Shown: in pieces, positions 1-8,661 of the stretch
How the letters are laid out: each line of letters starts with the position of its first letter
Numbering within the stretch: position 1 is the first letter of the stretch
NCBI GenBank assembly: GCA_040386155.1
Contig: JAZKFZ010000005.1
Location: forward strand, 186,001 to 250,000
Source: M0103 sp040386155
GTDB taxonomy: Bacteria; Bacteroidota; Bacteroidia; Flavobacteriales_D; Crocinitomicaceae
Length of the DNA: 64,000 bases
Direction of reading: 5' to 3'
Position numbers and translations under genes: made by a program
Notes under the pieces: model-generated
Told to the model about the DNA's origin: nothing
The model's database searches: none
What the model saw: only the letters and a program-made list of their open reading frames with translations

Positions 1-1
1 T

Positions 2-409
2 CACAAATATATCATGCATGGTTTTTTGTGGCATTTACATTCAGATCATCATAAAAAAGATCATGACAGTTGGTTTGAACGCAACGATTTGTTTTTCATT
101 ATCTACGCGATCCCGAGCTGGCTTTTGATTATGTTTGGAATGATGAATCAATACGCTTGGTACACATGGGTAGGATTTGGAATTGCACTGTATGGGCTTG
201 CCTATTTCATCGTACATGACCTCATCATTCATCAACGCTTCAAGGTCTTAACTAAATGGGGAAATGCGTATGTGTTGGCACTGCGACGAGCGCATAAAAT
301 GCACCACAAGCGCGTTGGGAAGGAAGACGGGGAAAGTTTTGGCATGTTGATTATCAAGAGCAAGTACATCAAGGATGCGCTGCGACAAAGGAGGAATAAC
401 AAAAAATAA
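2..409 (+). CDS. crtZ: Beta-carotene hydroxylase (CrtZ-like), 5' partial
   Basis: The reading frame is open to the left edge, so the gene starts outside the window and about 135 C-terminal residues are seen. Clustered histidines typical of membrane di-iron hydroxylases are present: HSDHH, HDLIIHQR and HKMHHK, with two hydrophobic stretches between the first and second clusters. The local text HKYIMHG just before the first cluster is typical of CrtZ. This family hydroxylates the beta-ionone rings of carotene to give zeaxanthin, using O2 and reductant, in the inner membrane; flavobacteria are commonly yellow from such pigments. A general fatty acid hydroxylase is the alternative, but the histidine spacing favours CrtZ. 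The next gene follows after 24 bases on the same strand. Confidence 0.85.
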   Translation, partial: HKYIMHGFLWHLHSDHHKKDHDSWFERNDLFFIIYAIPSWLLIMFGMMNQYAWYTWVGFGIALYGLAYFIVHDLIIHQRFKVLTKWGNAYVLALRRAHKMHHKRVGKEDGESFGMLIIKSKYIKDALRQRRNNKK

Positions 410-433
410 GCGATCCTACTTACAGAATTATTC

Positions 434-1354
434 ATGCAATCAAACACCAAAAACCAAGATTTGGAGCGACTTCATCCGCGCAACAGAAACAGAGAACGGT
501 ATGATTTGAATGCAATGATTCAAACAAATCCATCGTTAAAAGCATTTGTTAAAACAAATAAGTTTGGTGACGATTCCATCGATTTTTCAAGTCCAACTGC
601 GGTAAAAGTGCTCAATCAGGCACTGTTGAATCACTATTACGGAATAGCGCATTGGGATTTTTCGAATGAAAATTTATGTCCCCCAATCCCTGGTAGAGCT
701 GATTACATTCATCATGTAGCAGATTTGTTAAGTGAATCCAATGGCAATAAAATTCCAAAAGGTCAACAAATAAAGTGCTTAGATATTGGTGTTGGTGCGA
801 CATGTATTTATCCAATTATTGGCGTAACGGAGTATGATTGGTATTTTGTTGGTTCAGATATTGATCCCAATTCCATTGCTTCAGCTGAGAAAATAGTTGC
901 ACTAAATCCTTCATTAAAAAACAAAATAGAGCTGCGCTTGCAAAAAAATAAGAATGTCATTTTTTCTGAAATTATTGGCAAAAATGAACATTTTGATCTC
1001 ACTATTTGCAATCCACCTTTTCATGCTTCCTTGGAAGATGCTCAAAAAGGAACTCGGAGAAAAATAAAAAATTTAACAGGGCAAACGATTGAAAAACCGG
1101 ATCTCAATTTTGCGGGCAATAGCAATGAATTAATCTGTGAAGGTGGCGAAATTCAATTTCTTCAAGACATGATTTCAGAAAGTAAGCACTTTGCGGAAAA
1201 CTGCCGCTGGTTTACTTCTCTCGTATCTAAAGAATCTAATCTGAAAGCAATTTACAATGCTTTAAAAAAAGTAAATGCCATAGAAGTAAAAACGATTCCA
1301 ATGGGCACTGGAAATAAGATAAGTAGAATTGTTGCATGGACGTTCAAATATTAG
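434..1354 (+). CDS. rlmF: 23S rRNA (adenine-1618-N6)-methyltransferase RlmF
   Basis: 306 residues, close to the family length. The N-terminal signature CPPIPGRADYIHHVADLL (residues 82-99), the SAM-binding LDIGVGA (116-122) and the catalytic NPPF (193-196) of N6-adenine methyltransferases are all present. RlmF transfers a methyl group from SAM to N6 of A1618 in 23S rRNA during 50S assembly in the cytoplasm. The ATG start gives an N-terminus beginning QSNTKNQDLERLHPRNR, a usual basic start for RlmF. It lies 24 bases after the carotenoid hydroxylase gene and could be cotranscribed, though the functions are unrelated. Identification is secure from motifs and length. Confidence 0.93.
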   Translation: MQSNTKNQDLERLHPRNRNRERYDLNAMIQTNPSLKAFVKTNKFGDDSIDFSSPTAVKVLNQALLNHYYGIAHWDFSNENLCPPIPGRADYIHHVADLLSESNGNKIPKGQQIKCLDIGVGATCIYPIIGVTEYDWYFVGSDIDPNSIASAEKIVALNPSLKNKIELRLQKNKNVIFSEIIGKNEHFDLTICNPPFHASLEDAQKGTRRKIKNLTGQTIEKPDLNFAGNSNELICEGGEIQFLQDMISESKHFAENCRWFTSLVSKESNLKAIYNALKKVNAIEVKTIPMGTGNKISRIVAWTFKY

Positions 1355-1518
1355 CACACTCCACTGCTAGGTGATCAGAAAAATTTATAAGCAAAAAACT
1401 TTTTTTTGTAACAAGATGATTAACCGAATAACTACTTTTCACACTGAAATAGTGAACTATATTTTAATGTCTAAGAAGCACTATTTATCACTAACTTTAG
1501 TAAAATAAAATCCAAACA

Positions 1519-1710
1519 ATGAAAAAATCAATCTTCATCCTTTCAGTACTCTTTTTAACATCATGTGGAAGCACGGATGCTAATGAAGAAGGAACACAAG
1601 AAAAAGTAAAAACAGAAACATCTGAAAAATTAAAAGAGGCACAAGATGTCAACACTGAATTAGAAGAAATTGACGGCGAATTAGACTCATTACTCAACTC
1701 ATTAAAATAA
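1519..1710 (+). CDS. Small charged lipoprotein
   Basis: 63 residues. An N-terminal Lys pair and a hydrophobic stretch lead to the lipobox LTSC (Cys16), so a lipid-anchored mature peptide of about 48 residues is predicted. The mature part is very rich in Glu, Lys and Thr and looks helical (EKVKTETSEKLKEAQDVNTE), perhaps a short coiled coil. No family is recognised. The gene ends three bases before the next start, so the two are probably one operon of envelope proteins. A near-consensus -7 box (TAACTTTA) lies just upstream around 1491. Function unknown. Confidence 0.7.
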   Translation: MKKSIFILSVLFLTSCGSTDANEEGTQEKVKTETSEKLKEAQDVNTELEEIDGELDSLLNSLK

Positions 1711-1713
1711 GCT

Positions 1714-2478
1714 ATGTATAAATCAACATTATTAGTAGCACTTGCATTTGGATCATTTGCATTTGTTACATCCGAAAACTCTCATCCTTTAGCGATTAAT
1801 GGAATTGATTTCGAAAAAAATACCATTAATATTGCAGCACCTGACCAAGGAGGAAAAGGCGGCGGCGGCAACAAAGGTGGTGGCGGTAACGACCAGAAAG
1901 GTGGTGGCGGCAATGACCAAAAAGGCGGTGGTGGAAAACATGATTCTCAAAGTCATCAGACAGGACCAGCAAAACACAATGATTTTGGGTCAAAAGGTAA
2001 CGACCATGGAAAGGGTAATCACTACCCACAAGGCGGCAAAGCTAAAAATAATGATTTTAAGAATCATAATAATTCAAGCAATTTCGATAAAGGAAATCAT
2101 TCAAAAGGCAAAAATTACAATCCAAGCAAAAATCATTTTGATAAAGGTCATCCCAATTTCGTCTATGTTTATGAGAATCAGCATGGCTTCATTTCTTATA
2201 AAAATTATGGTCAGTGGCGCTCAGAACAAGCGAGAAACAAGCATAAAAAATACAGACCGATGTATGAATACGAAGCAATTGAAGGCTTCAATCTTATCGT
2301 AAGTCGCAATCTGTTTCTTCACACTGAAACAGAATACAAAATCAATTTATTTCGTATGCGCCTTTCAGAAAAAAGAAACGCTGGTACCATTACAGTTGTT
2401 GAGTATGACAATTCTATCCAAAGAATTGCCGTGCTAGAACAACGTCGCGCGTCTTTACAAGTAAATATTACTTTATAA
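1714..2478 (+). CDS. Secreted Gly/Asn/Lys-rich repeat protein
   Basis: 254 residues with a signal peptide (about 1-20). Residues about 46-75 are Gly-rich repeats of the type GGGGNDQK, followed by a His/Asn/Lys/Gly-rich low-complexity stretch to about residue 145. The C-terminal 105 residues, from FVYVYENQHG on, look folded, with aromatic and charged residues and a helical end. A flexible linker carrying a small C-terminal domain fits what is seen. No T9SS tail is obvious. It follows the lipoprotein gene by three bases and is closed by a clear terminator at 2491-2527. Long overlapping frames here are byproducts of the repeat composition. No function can be assigned. Confidence 0.7.
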   Translation: MYKSTLLVALAFGSFAFVTSENSHPLAINGIDFEKNTINIAAPDQGGKGGGGNKGGGGNDQKGGGGNDQKGGGGKHDSQSHQTGPAKHNDFGSKGNDHGKGNHYPQGGKAKNNDFKNHNNSSNFDKGNHSKGKNYNPSKNHFDKGHPNFVYVYENQHGFISYKNYGQWRSEQARNKHKKYRPMYEYEAIEGFNLIVSRNLFLHTETEYKINLFRMRLSEKRNAGTITVVEYDNSIQRIAVLEQRRASLQVNITL

Positions 2479-2490
2479 GTCCCAACTATT

Positions 2491-2527
2491 TAGCGTCTGC
2501 ATTTAATTGTAGGCGCTATTTTTTTTT
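2491..2527 (+). terminator. Rho-independent terminator
   Basis: A 10-bp stem (tagcgtctgc with gtaggcgcta, two G-T pairs) and an 8-base loop are followed directly by about nine T. It ends the two-gene unit 1519-2478. Confidence 0.85.
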
Positions 2528-2633
2528 AATTACACTGCTACAAGTGAAAATCTTGAATACCTCTATAAACTAGATCGAATTGCCCATTAAACTTTTTGTC
2601 ACTTCCACAGTCCAACCAGAAAAAGTAAAAAAG

Positions 2634-4085
2634 ATGAGAAGAACTTTACTATCTACAATGATCATGATTTGCTCTTTTATGCACTTATATGCTCAAACTT
2701 ATAATTTAGCAGTTATTGATGGATATGGATCAGGCAGTTATCAGGCAGGAGACACCATTCATATTTGGAGCGAGGCGTATGATAACAGTAAGACTTTTTC
2801 GAAATGGACTGGTGATACTCAATATTTGCTGAACCCCAATGAATGGCATTCTTCACTAATAATGCCAAATCAAAACATTACAGTAGCATCATTAATAAGC
2901 AACATACCTTCTTACACAATCAATTATGAGCAAATAATGGGTGCTAGCAATCCTAAAAATGTTTATTCCTGCTTTCCATCAAACATAAAAGGTGTCATCT
3001 ATCTCCTTCACGGAACAGGTGGCAGTGCATCCAATTGGAATAATACTGTAGAGTATCGAAGTTTTGTAAATGCTGCCATTGCAGATAGCTTTGGAATCAT
3101 TGCAACAGAAGCCGAAGAAATTACATTGAACAGCGATTTGAACAGTGATGGTAAATTAAGATGGTTAAGTTTTCCAATTGATACAATAAATGGAATCGAC
3201 TACCTAAACATTAAAGCCATTACTGATACGTTCATTAATCGTGGGGAATTTAATACACTAACTCCAAAATTTTCAGTCGGAATGAGCAATGGAGGTTCCT
3301 TTTCCGCTGCTCTTTCGTATGCCTATGATTATCAAGCGGGAATTTCGTACTGTGCCTCGTCAAATCAAGCAATTTTTTCTGTCAGAAATAATTCGTTCGG
3401 CTTTCGAATGGCAAAACACGATGACCATCCGGAGGTTGGTGCGGAAGGTAATTATCAGGCGTGGCAAAACGATTCAATTCTTGCAGACAGAGGTATTTGT
3501 CATGACTATAAAATTCATGATAGGCAACCACTCTATCCAGAGAGATTTGCAAGAATCCCAGGAATTTCAATTGTATCGTCACAAGCAATATTTAACGATT
3601 TATGGTCCAATGGGCAACTAGACTTGTCTAATTTCGCATTGCATTCTGACACCATTAAGTACCATGTTTTGGCTAACCCATCACTCTACCCCTCTATCAT
3701 TGCACTTTCTCCAACGTTACAAATTGAAGTCTTAAATCAAATAGCAGCCTCAAATGCAGAGCACAAATTCTATAGTGATTACAATTTTGAAACACTAGAT
3801 TTTATAGACAATCTTTGTTCGCCATCGCTTAACATACATGACATTGATCCTGAAAATAGCAAATTAATTGTATATCCAAATCCCGCTAGTGAGGAACTTA
3901 ACATAGTGATGGAGGAAGACATCTATTCTATTGAAATAATAAATAATACTGGACAAAGTGTTTTAAAGTTAAATGATCTCTATGACCTGAAAACTTTAGA
4001 TGTCAGCTCCTTAAAAGTTGGAATGTATTTCGTTCGTGCTACCAACAACACAAGAGTTCTCACTTCAAAATTTGTTAAGGAATAA
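2634..4085 (+). CDS. Secreted alpha/beta-hydrolase with T9SS sorting domain
   Basis: 483 residues from the ATG at 2634; the frame extends upstream to a TTG at 2580, but 2634 gives a clean signal peptide (MRRTLLSTMIMICSF, cleavage near YAQ). After it lies a domain resembling bacterial InlB-type repeats (about 22-90: AGDTIHIWSEA, FSKWTGD). A hydrolase domain follows, with an oxyanion-type HGTGG (126-130) and a nucleophile elbow GMSNGG (Ser218). The C-terminal about 80 residues begin VYPNPASEELNI and are a type-A T9SS sorting domain. It is probably an extracellular or surface-anchored serine esterase or peptidase; the substrate cannot be read from sequence. A poly(3-hydroxybutyrate) depolymerase- or feruloyl-esterase-like enzyme is possible. 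Confidence 0.75.
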   Translation: MRRTLLSTMIMICSFMHLYAQTYNLAVIDGYGSGSYQAGDTIHIWSEAYDNSKTFSKWTGDTQYLLNPNEWHSSLIMPNQNITVASLISNIPSYTINYEQIMGASNPKNVYSCFPSNIKGVIYLLHGTGGSASNWNNTVEYRSFVNAAIADSFGIIATEAEEITLNSDLNSDGKLRWLSFPIDTINGIDYLNIKAITDTFINRGEFNTLTPKFSVGMSNGGSFSAALSYAYDYQAGISYCASSNQAIFSVRNNSFGFRMAKHDDHPEVGAEGNYQAWQNDSILADRGICHDYKIHDRQPLYPERFARIPGISIVSSQAIFNDLWSNGQLDLSNFALHSDTIKYHVLANPSLYPSIIALSPTLQIEVLNQIAASNAEHKFYSDYNFETLDFIDNLCSPSLNIHDIDPENSKLIVYPNPASEELNIVMEEDIYSIEIINNTGQSVLKLNDLYDLKTLDVSSLKVGMYFVRATNNTRVLTSKFVKE

Positions 4086-4347
4086 TTGATAAACAAAAAT
4101 TCACATTTTAGTACCGCAACAAATTATAAAGGCAAAGTTGCGAATCCAGCATACAGATTTTAACTTGGTTCATCTTGGGCGGTTAATTCCTTTCACTATG
4201 CCGAAATTGATTTATTTTCCACATCAAAATAGTGTAATATTCGATGTAATAAATCTATTGATGTTAATTCCGTATCTTTAACCTTAAATCGTTGTGGAAC
4301 TTGGAATTCAAACACCTATCGTTTCACACAAGATAAAAAGAAATAAA

Positions 4348-5088
4348 ATGACAGAAGATAAGCTTGCTGTATTGATTGATGCGGACAACGTGCCCTACGC
4401 AAACGTAAAAGAAATGCTGGAAGAAATTGCGAAAAATGGAACTCCAACCATTAAACGAATCTATGCCGACTGGACAAAACCAACCGTTTCAGGCTGGAAA
4501 AACGTACTGTTGGAAAATGCAATTACACCAATTCAACAATACAGCTATACAAAAGGAAAAAACTCGAGCGACAGTGCCTTGATCATTGATGCAATGGATA
4601 TTTTGTACTCAGGAAAAGTAAATGGTTTTTGCATTGTATCTAGCGATAGTGATTTCACTCGATTGGCAACGCGATTACGAGAAGCTGGAATGACTGTCAT
4701 TGGATTTGGAGAAAAAAAAACACCGCAGCCGTTCATTTCCGCTTGCGACAAATTCATTTACTTGGAAATTCTTCGAACTAAGCCAGTAGAACAAAAAAAT
4801 ATCACGAAAGCAAGTACTAAGCCTAAAAAAGCAGAACCCATTAGCAAAGTTGATGCTGAAACTATTCGAATTATAACAGAAAGTGTGGTGGATTTAGCAG
4901 ACGAAACAGGATGGACATTTTTAGGAAGTTTGGGAAACTATATTCTGAAAAAGAAACCAGACTTCGACCCTAGAAATTATGGCTTCCTTAAACTTTATCC
5001 ATTGATCAAATATGTTGGTAAATTTGAGTTAGATGAACGTGATTCGGGTGTTAACAACATCAAACACATCTACTTAAAACAAAAATAA
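4348..5088 (+). CDS. NYN-domain (PIN-like) putative RNase with OST-HTH/LOTUS-like C-terminus
   Basis: 246 residues from the ATG at 4348; an upstream GTG at 4294 would add 18 unconserved-looking residues. The N-terminal NYN domain has the acidic active-site pattern: LIDADN (9-14), the KGKNSSDSALIIDAMD region (69-84) with its Asp residues, and SSDSDF (98-103), as in LabA/DUF88 proteins. These fold like PIN nucleases and bind Mg2+. The C-terminal region (about 165-245, with TGWTFLGSLGNYILKKKPDF) matches the OST-HTH/LOTUS RNA-binding type. An RNA-processing or RNA-decay role is likely from family knowledge; the target is unknown. The preceding 262 bp hold no gene, only a weak -7-like TATCTTTA near 4273. 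Confidence 0.85.
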   Translation: MTEDKLAVLIDADNVPYANVKEMLEEIAKNGTPTIKRIYADWTKPTVSGWKNVLLENAITPIQQYSYTKGKNSSDSALIIDAMDILYSGKVNGFCIVSSDSDFTRLATRLREAGMTVIGFGEKKTPQPFISACDKFIYLEILRTKPVEQKNITKASTKPKKAEPISKVDAETIRIITESVVDLADETGWTFLGSLGNYILKKKPDFDPRNYGFLKLYPLIKYVGKFELDERDSGVNNIKHIYLKQK

Positions 5089-5142
5089 ATACCGATCTCT
5101 ATTTTGACGTAGTGAAGAAATTTTTCATTAAAAAAAATTGAA

Positions 5143-5328
5143 ATGTATCCGTATCACAACAAAATAAAACAACGAATCAACAACAAGGAACTAGTGCGCT
5201 ACGAATATTTAGAAAAGTACAAAACGATTCACCCATGCCTTCTGTTGCATTTTTCAACGGAGCCAAGCCCACGTCCCATTCGCGAACATCGTTTTGCAGA
5301 ATATGAAGAACTATTAAAAGGAAAATAA
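5143..5328 (+). CDS. Conserved small hypothetical protein
   Basis: 61 residues, basic, with many Tyr, Arg and Lys and no signal peptide or membrane segment. The text LLLHFSTEPSPRPIREHRF looks like a folded, conserved core rather than random translation, and it resembles a small Bacteroidota-only family known to me only as hypothetical. It sits 54 bases after the NYN gene and 9 bases before the cyanophycinase-like gene, so it may be cotranscribed with either. No function is proposed. Confidence 0.6.
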   Translation: MYPYHNKIKQRINNKELVRYEYLEKYKTIHPCLLLHFSTEPSPRPIREHRFAEYEELLKGK

Positions 5329-5337
5329 CTATTTAGC

Positions 5338-6645
5338 ATGAAGACAATTCTACACTTTCTACTTGCCTGCACTCCTCTTTTTGCAGTTGGTCAAGGCTAC
5401 ACTTCTTACTTTACAGGAAATAGCTCAGATCTTATCACCATTCCAAACGGTGGAATTTGTTTAATGGGAGGTGCTTCCGAAGATGACAACGCGATGAAAT
5501 GGTTTCTCGAAAAAGCAAATGGAGGTGATGTACTCGTGTTGCGTGCTTCGGGGTCTGATGGCTACAATGATTACCTCTATTCTGATCTTGGGATAACTGT
5601 CAATTCAGTGGAAACTATCGTTTGCAACAATGCAACGGCAAGTGATAATCCATACGTTTTACAGAAAATAGAGCAAGCAGAAGCAATTTGGTTTGCTGGT
5701 GGAGATCAATGGGACTACATCAGCTATTGGAGAAACACCCCTGTTGATAGTGCCGTCAATGCTGCCATTTCTGAAAGAAATATCGTTATCGGCGGTACCA
5801 GTGCTGGAATGGCAATTCAAGGAAAATTCTATTTTTCTGCGCAAATTGGCACGGTGAGTTCAGCCACTGCTTTGTCGAACCCATACAATAGTTTTGTTAC
5901 TGTAGATTCAACTTCCTTTATCAAAAATGATCTCTTAGGTGACGTGATTACTGACACACATTTCGACAGTCCAGACAGAAAAGGAAGATTGGTCACTTTC
6001 TTGGCACGCATCTATACAGATTATGGGATTTTTGGGAAAGCAATTGCCTGTGATGAATACACCGCAGTTTGTATCGAAACCGATGGGACTGCGAAGGTGT
6101 TTGGAGATCATCCATCGAGTGATGACAACGCTTATTTCATTCAATCTAATTGTGAACTCACGAATCAAGCTCCTGAAAACTGTTCACAAAGCAATCCACT
6201 TACTTGGAATTTAAATGAAGAGGCACTAAAAGTGTATCAAATTAAAGGAAATAGTACCGGTTCAAATAGCTTCAATTTAAACACTTGGCAATCGGGATCA
6301 GGTGGAACTTGGAATGATTGGAGCGTATTAAATGGTGTTTTGACGGAACAAAGTGGAGCGCCAATCAATTGCTCAGTGTCTGTGGAGGAGTCCAGTTCAA
6401 TTGATAATGTTCAACTAGTTCCAAATCCCGTCGAAGATTATTTTACGCTTACTGTTTCTGAAGAACTTGCCTCCGATTATGAAATAACAATCATTAATCA
6501 ACTAGGACAATCAATTCAAGTGGAGATGCTTTTCAAAAAATCTTCCATTACCTTTTCGTGTGATCATTTACCAGCTGGCATCTACACATTGTTGCTAAAA
6601 AACAGCGACGGTACTTCCACAGCAAAAAGAATAATCAAAAAGTAA
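5338..6645 (+). CDS. Secreted cyanophycinase-like S51 peptidase with T9SS tail
   Basis: 435 residues. A signal peptide (1-19) is followed by an S51/class-I-glutaminase-like fold: GGICLMGGASEDD (38-50), AGGDQWDYI (120-128), the nucleophile motif GGTSAGM (Ser155) and DTHF (His208) before the RKGRL segment. Cyanophycinases cleave beta-aspartyl-arginine bonds in cyanophycin or related peptides as Ser hydrolases. The C-terminal about 80 residues (VPNPVEDYFTLTV to KRIIKK) are a type-A T9SS sorting domain. The enzyme is therefore probably surface-displayed or released to use external beta-aspartyl or other peptides; the substrate is inference. The core active-site motifs look complete. Confidence 0.85.
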   Translation: MKTILHFLLACTPLFAVGQGYTSYFTGNSSDLITIPNGGICLMGGASEDDNAMKWFLEKANGGDVLVLRASGSDGYNDYLYSDLGITVNSVETIVCNNATASDNPYVLQKIEQAEAIWFAGGDQWDYISYWRNTPVDSAVNAAISERNIVIGGTSAGMAIQGKFYFSAQIGTVSSATALSNPYNSFVTVDSTSFIKNDLLGDVITDTHFDSPDRKGRLVTFLARIYTDYGIFGKAIACDEYTAVCIETDGTAKVFGDHPSSDDNAYFIQSNCELTNQAPENCSQSNPLTWNLNEEALKVYQIKGNSTGSNSFNLNTWQSGSGGTWNDWSVLNGVLTEQSGAPINCSVSVEESSSIDNVQLVPNPVEDYFTLTVSEELASDYEITIINQLGQSIQVEMLFKKSSITFSCDHLPAGIYTLLLKNSDGTSTAKRIIKK

Positions 6646-6662
6646 TTGATCACTTTCCTAAA

Positions 6663-7361
6663 ATGACAAAAGAAGTTGCAACTTCAGCAAAAATTAACTA
6701 CGTAGACAATTTCCAAGCGCTTGTTGAAACTAAATTTCACGGCGAGTTCAATGCCTTGTGTTGGCAACGCAATTTACTGGGCGATTTTTCAGAAATTGTA
6801 GCTAAAGTAGCTTTCGAAGGAAATATGACTGAACTAAGTAGCGATCAACTTTGTGCATTGGAACTGAGTGCGCAAGGCAATCTGGCCCGCGAAGTTCTTT
6901 TGAATGACCTAACCCTATTGAAAAACTATGGCGCTGCCCCAGTACTAAATCTCATTAAATATTATGAGCGCGACGATGAATTAGATTTTTTCTCAACGGA
7001 TGTTTATTCTTTTCATGTCGATCGCTCTCCGATTCCAACTTCAACATTTCTATGCACGTATTTCGGCGCTGCAAGTGAACTATTGCCAAATGATCAAGTC
7101 GACCAAAAAATCCTAATTCCCGAAATTCGAACGAAGCTCAAAAAACTTTTTCAGGGAGATGAAGAAGATTTTGATATTTTTTTGGCGGATAACTTCTTCG
7201 ATTTGCACTATCAAGCAAAACCAGGTGTCCAACCTGTCAATTTAGGAGTAGGAAATTTATGGAAGTTGGCAGTAGATCACCCGCATCAAGCATCACTCCC
7301 TTGTGTGCATCGCGCACCTATGGAAAAAGATGGAAAAACACGTTTAATGTTAATTTGCTAA
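6663..7361 (+). CDS. DUF1826-like protein
   Basis: 232 residues, cytoplasmic-looking. Family-like features are a central FHVDRSPIPTSTFLCTY segment (about 117-133), then a segment like ELLPNDQVD, and near the end HRAPMEKDGKTRLML. These match my memory of DUF1826, in which an HVD and a terminal HR(A/S)P motif are conserved and which occurs near zinc-homeostasis genes in other bacteria; that association is not visible here. The His and Asp residues could bind metal, but this is inference. The gene follows the cyanophycinase-like gene by 17 bases and may be cotranscribed with it. Confidence 0.6.
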   Translation: MTKEVATSAKINYVDNFQALVETKFHGEFNALCWQRNLLGDFSEIVAKVAFEGNMTELSSDQLCALELSAQGNLAREVLLNDLTLLKNYGAAPVLNLIKYYERDDELDFFSTDVYSFHVDRSPIPTSTFLCTYFGAASELLPNDQVDQKILIPEIRTKLKKLFQGDEEDFDIFLADNFFDLHYQAKPGVQPVNLGVGNLWKLAVDHPHQASLPCVHRAPMEKDGKTRLMLIC

Positions 7362-7457
7362 TCCCCAGTTTAATTATAAACAGGCATGTTGAGAGAAATC
7401 TTGCCAAATGTTACGCTTCTAACAGAGAAATCAATTATCTTCGACAAAAGTGATTGC

Positions 7458-7856
7458 ATGTTTACAATTGAACAAATTAAAGAAGCGCATAGCAAAGTAA
7501 AATCTGGCGCCGGTTTCCCACTATATATTCAAGCAATTAAAAGCTTGGGAGTATTGGCTTTTGAAACTTGGGTGTTTGACAGTCACACAGAGTACTTTGG
7601 TCAAAACAACTTTACAATAAAATCGGTAGCACTCTATGATCAATTAGAAATTGCTGCCAAAAGTGACGGTGAAAAATTTTGTACTTTTCTAAAAATTCAT
7701 CAGGAAGGAGAAACAGATTATCTTACATTTTGTAAGCACTGTGCAGAAACTGGCATCGAAAAATGGTTTGTATCCCTTCAAGAAATGACCTGTACCTATT
7801 TCGACAGGGACGGAAATGCAGTACTTGTGGAGCAAATCCCTAGCCCTTCAAATTGA
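7458..7856 (+). CDS. DUF1398 (YbcV-like) protein
   Basis: 132 residues from the ATG at 7458; the open frame begins 24 codons earlier, but that extension does not resemble the family. The start FTIEQIKEAHSKVKSGAGFP and the motifs LGVLAFETWVFDSH and HCAETGIEKWFV are typical of DUF1398, a small soluble family also found as E. coli YbcV, of unknown function. It has no signal peptide. It is separated from the DUF1826-like gene by 96 bases, so it may have its own promoter. Family assignment is fairly good; function unknown. Confidence 0.75.
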   Translation: MFTIEQIKEAHSKVKSGAGFPLYIQAIKSLGVLAFETWVFDSHTEYFGQNNFTIKSVALYDQLEIAAKSDGEKFCTFLKIHQEGETDYLTFCKHCAETGIEKWFVSLQEMTCTYFDRDGNAVLVEQIPSPSN

Positions 7857-7959
7857 ACGATGAATTAAAATCTACACTTCGTGAAAAAACACAAATAAAT
7901 TTCACAATTCCTTAGCGTAAAGAATTAATTTTAGCGTTGATAAAATTTTTAGTTTCTAC

Positions 7960-8532
7960 ATGGCACTTCCCTATTTTTCTGATCAACGAATTGAAAATAT
8001 TGATTTTTCACTATCCGATTTCGATTTGGGTGAATACGATAACTGTCATTTTATCAATTGCAATTTTTCCAATCTAAATTTATCCAATTATCGATTCAAT
8101 AACTGTGAGTTTGAAGGCTGTAATTTGAGTTTAGCGAAATTGAACCAAACCATGTTTAGCGATACTAAATTTATTGCGTGTAAAATGTTGGGACTTCGTT
8201 TCGAAGATTGCAATAGCTTTGGACTTTCATTTTCCTTTGATGGTTGTTTACTGAAACACTCTTCCTTTTTTCAAATGAAAATCAAGGGTACAATATTTAA
8301 AAATTCGCAACTTATTGAAGTAGATTTTACCGAAACAGAATTAATAGCTGCTGTTTTTGATCAGTGCGATTTTACTGGTGCCACATTTGAACGCACCAAT
8401 CTTTTCAAAGCAAATCTTCTTACATCAGTGGGTTTCAGTATTGATCCAGAACGAAATCAAATAAAAAAAGCGACCTTTTCAAACGACTCATTGCGTGGCT
8501 TACTTCATAAATACGATCTAGTCATTAAATAA
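7960..8532 (+). CDS. Qnr-like pentapeptide repeat protein
   Basis: 190 residues, made almost entirely of pentapeptide repeats with Phe, Leu or Met at the central position and Cys, Asn or Ser at neighbours (for example CHFIN CNFSN LNLSN, and FTGAT FERTN LFKAN). Such proteins form right-handed quadrilateral beta-helices. The start LPYFSDQRIENIDFS and a break in repeat regularity in the middle resemble Qnr proteins, about 215 residues long, which mimic DNA and protect gyrase and topoisomerase IV from quinolones. This copy is slightly shorter and chromosomal, so the activity is unproven. A -7-like TAATTTTA lies upstream of the ATG. Confidence 0.75.
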   Translation: MALPYFSDQRIENIDFSLSDFDLGEYDNCHFINCNFSNLNLSNYRFNNCEFEGCNLSLAKLNQTMFSDTKFIACKMLGLRFEDCNSFGLSFSFDGCLLKHSSFFQMKIKGTIFKNSQLIEVDFTETELIAAVFDQCDFTGATFERTNLFKANLLTSVGFSIDPERNQIKKATFSNDSLRGLLHKYDLVIK

Positions 8533-8645
8533 TTTCGGTTAATACTTTAGAATTACTGTTTACATGAACTGAGTGGTGTTAAAATTTGAACGCCTTTTGG
8601 GAAATTTCTCACTTATTTTATTTGGAAAGTGGCGGTCATTGTTGA

Positions 8646-8653
8646 TACATTTG
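8646..8653 (+). promoter_or_regulatory. -7 promoter box upstream of STAS-like gene
   Basis: A perfect TAnnTTTG (TACATTTG) ends eight bases before the ATG at 8662. It lies inside the longer GTG-initiated frame, which argues for the ATG as the true start. Confidence 0.45.
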
Positions 8654-8661
8654 TTACAACT

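Noticed and set aside
1799..2302. 167-residue frame within the Gly-rich protein gene
   Set aside because: It lies wholly within 1714-2478 in another frame, has Lys/Ile-rich low-complexity content and no start context; a shadow of the repeats.
2580..2633. TTG start for the secreted hydrolase
   Set aside because: It would bury the signal peptide behind 18 polar residues; the ATG at 2634 gives a normal signal.
4086..4347. Small gene or RNA upstream of the NYN gene
   Set aside because: No ORF with a plausible start, no hairpin-rich structure; only a weak -7-like site is seen.
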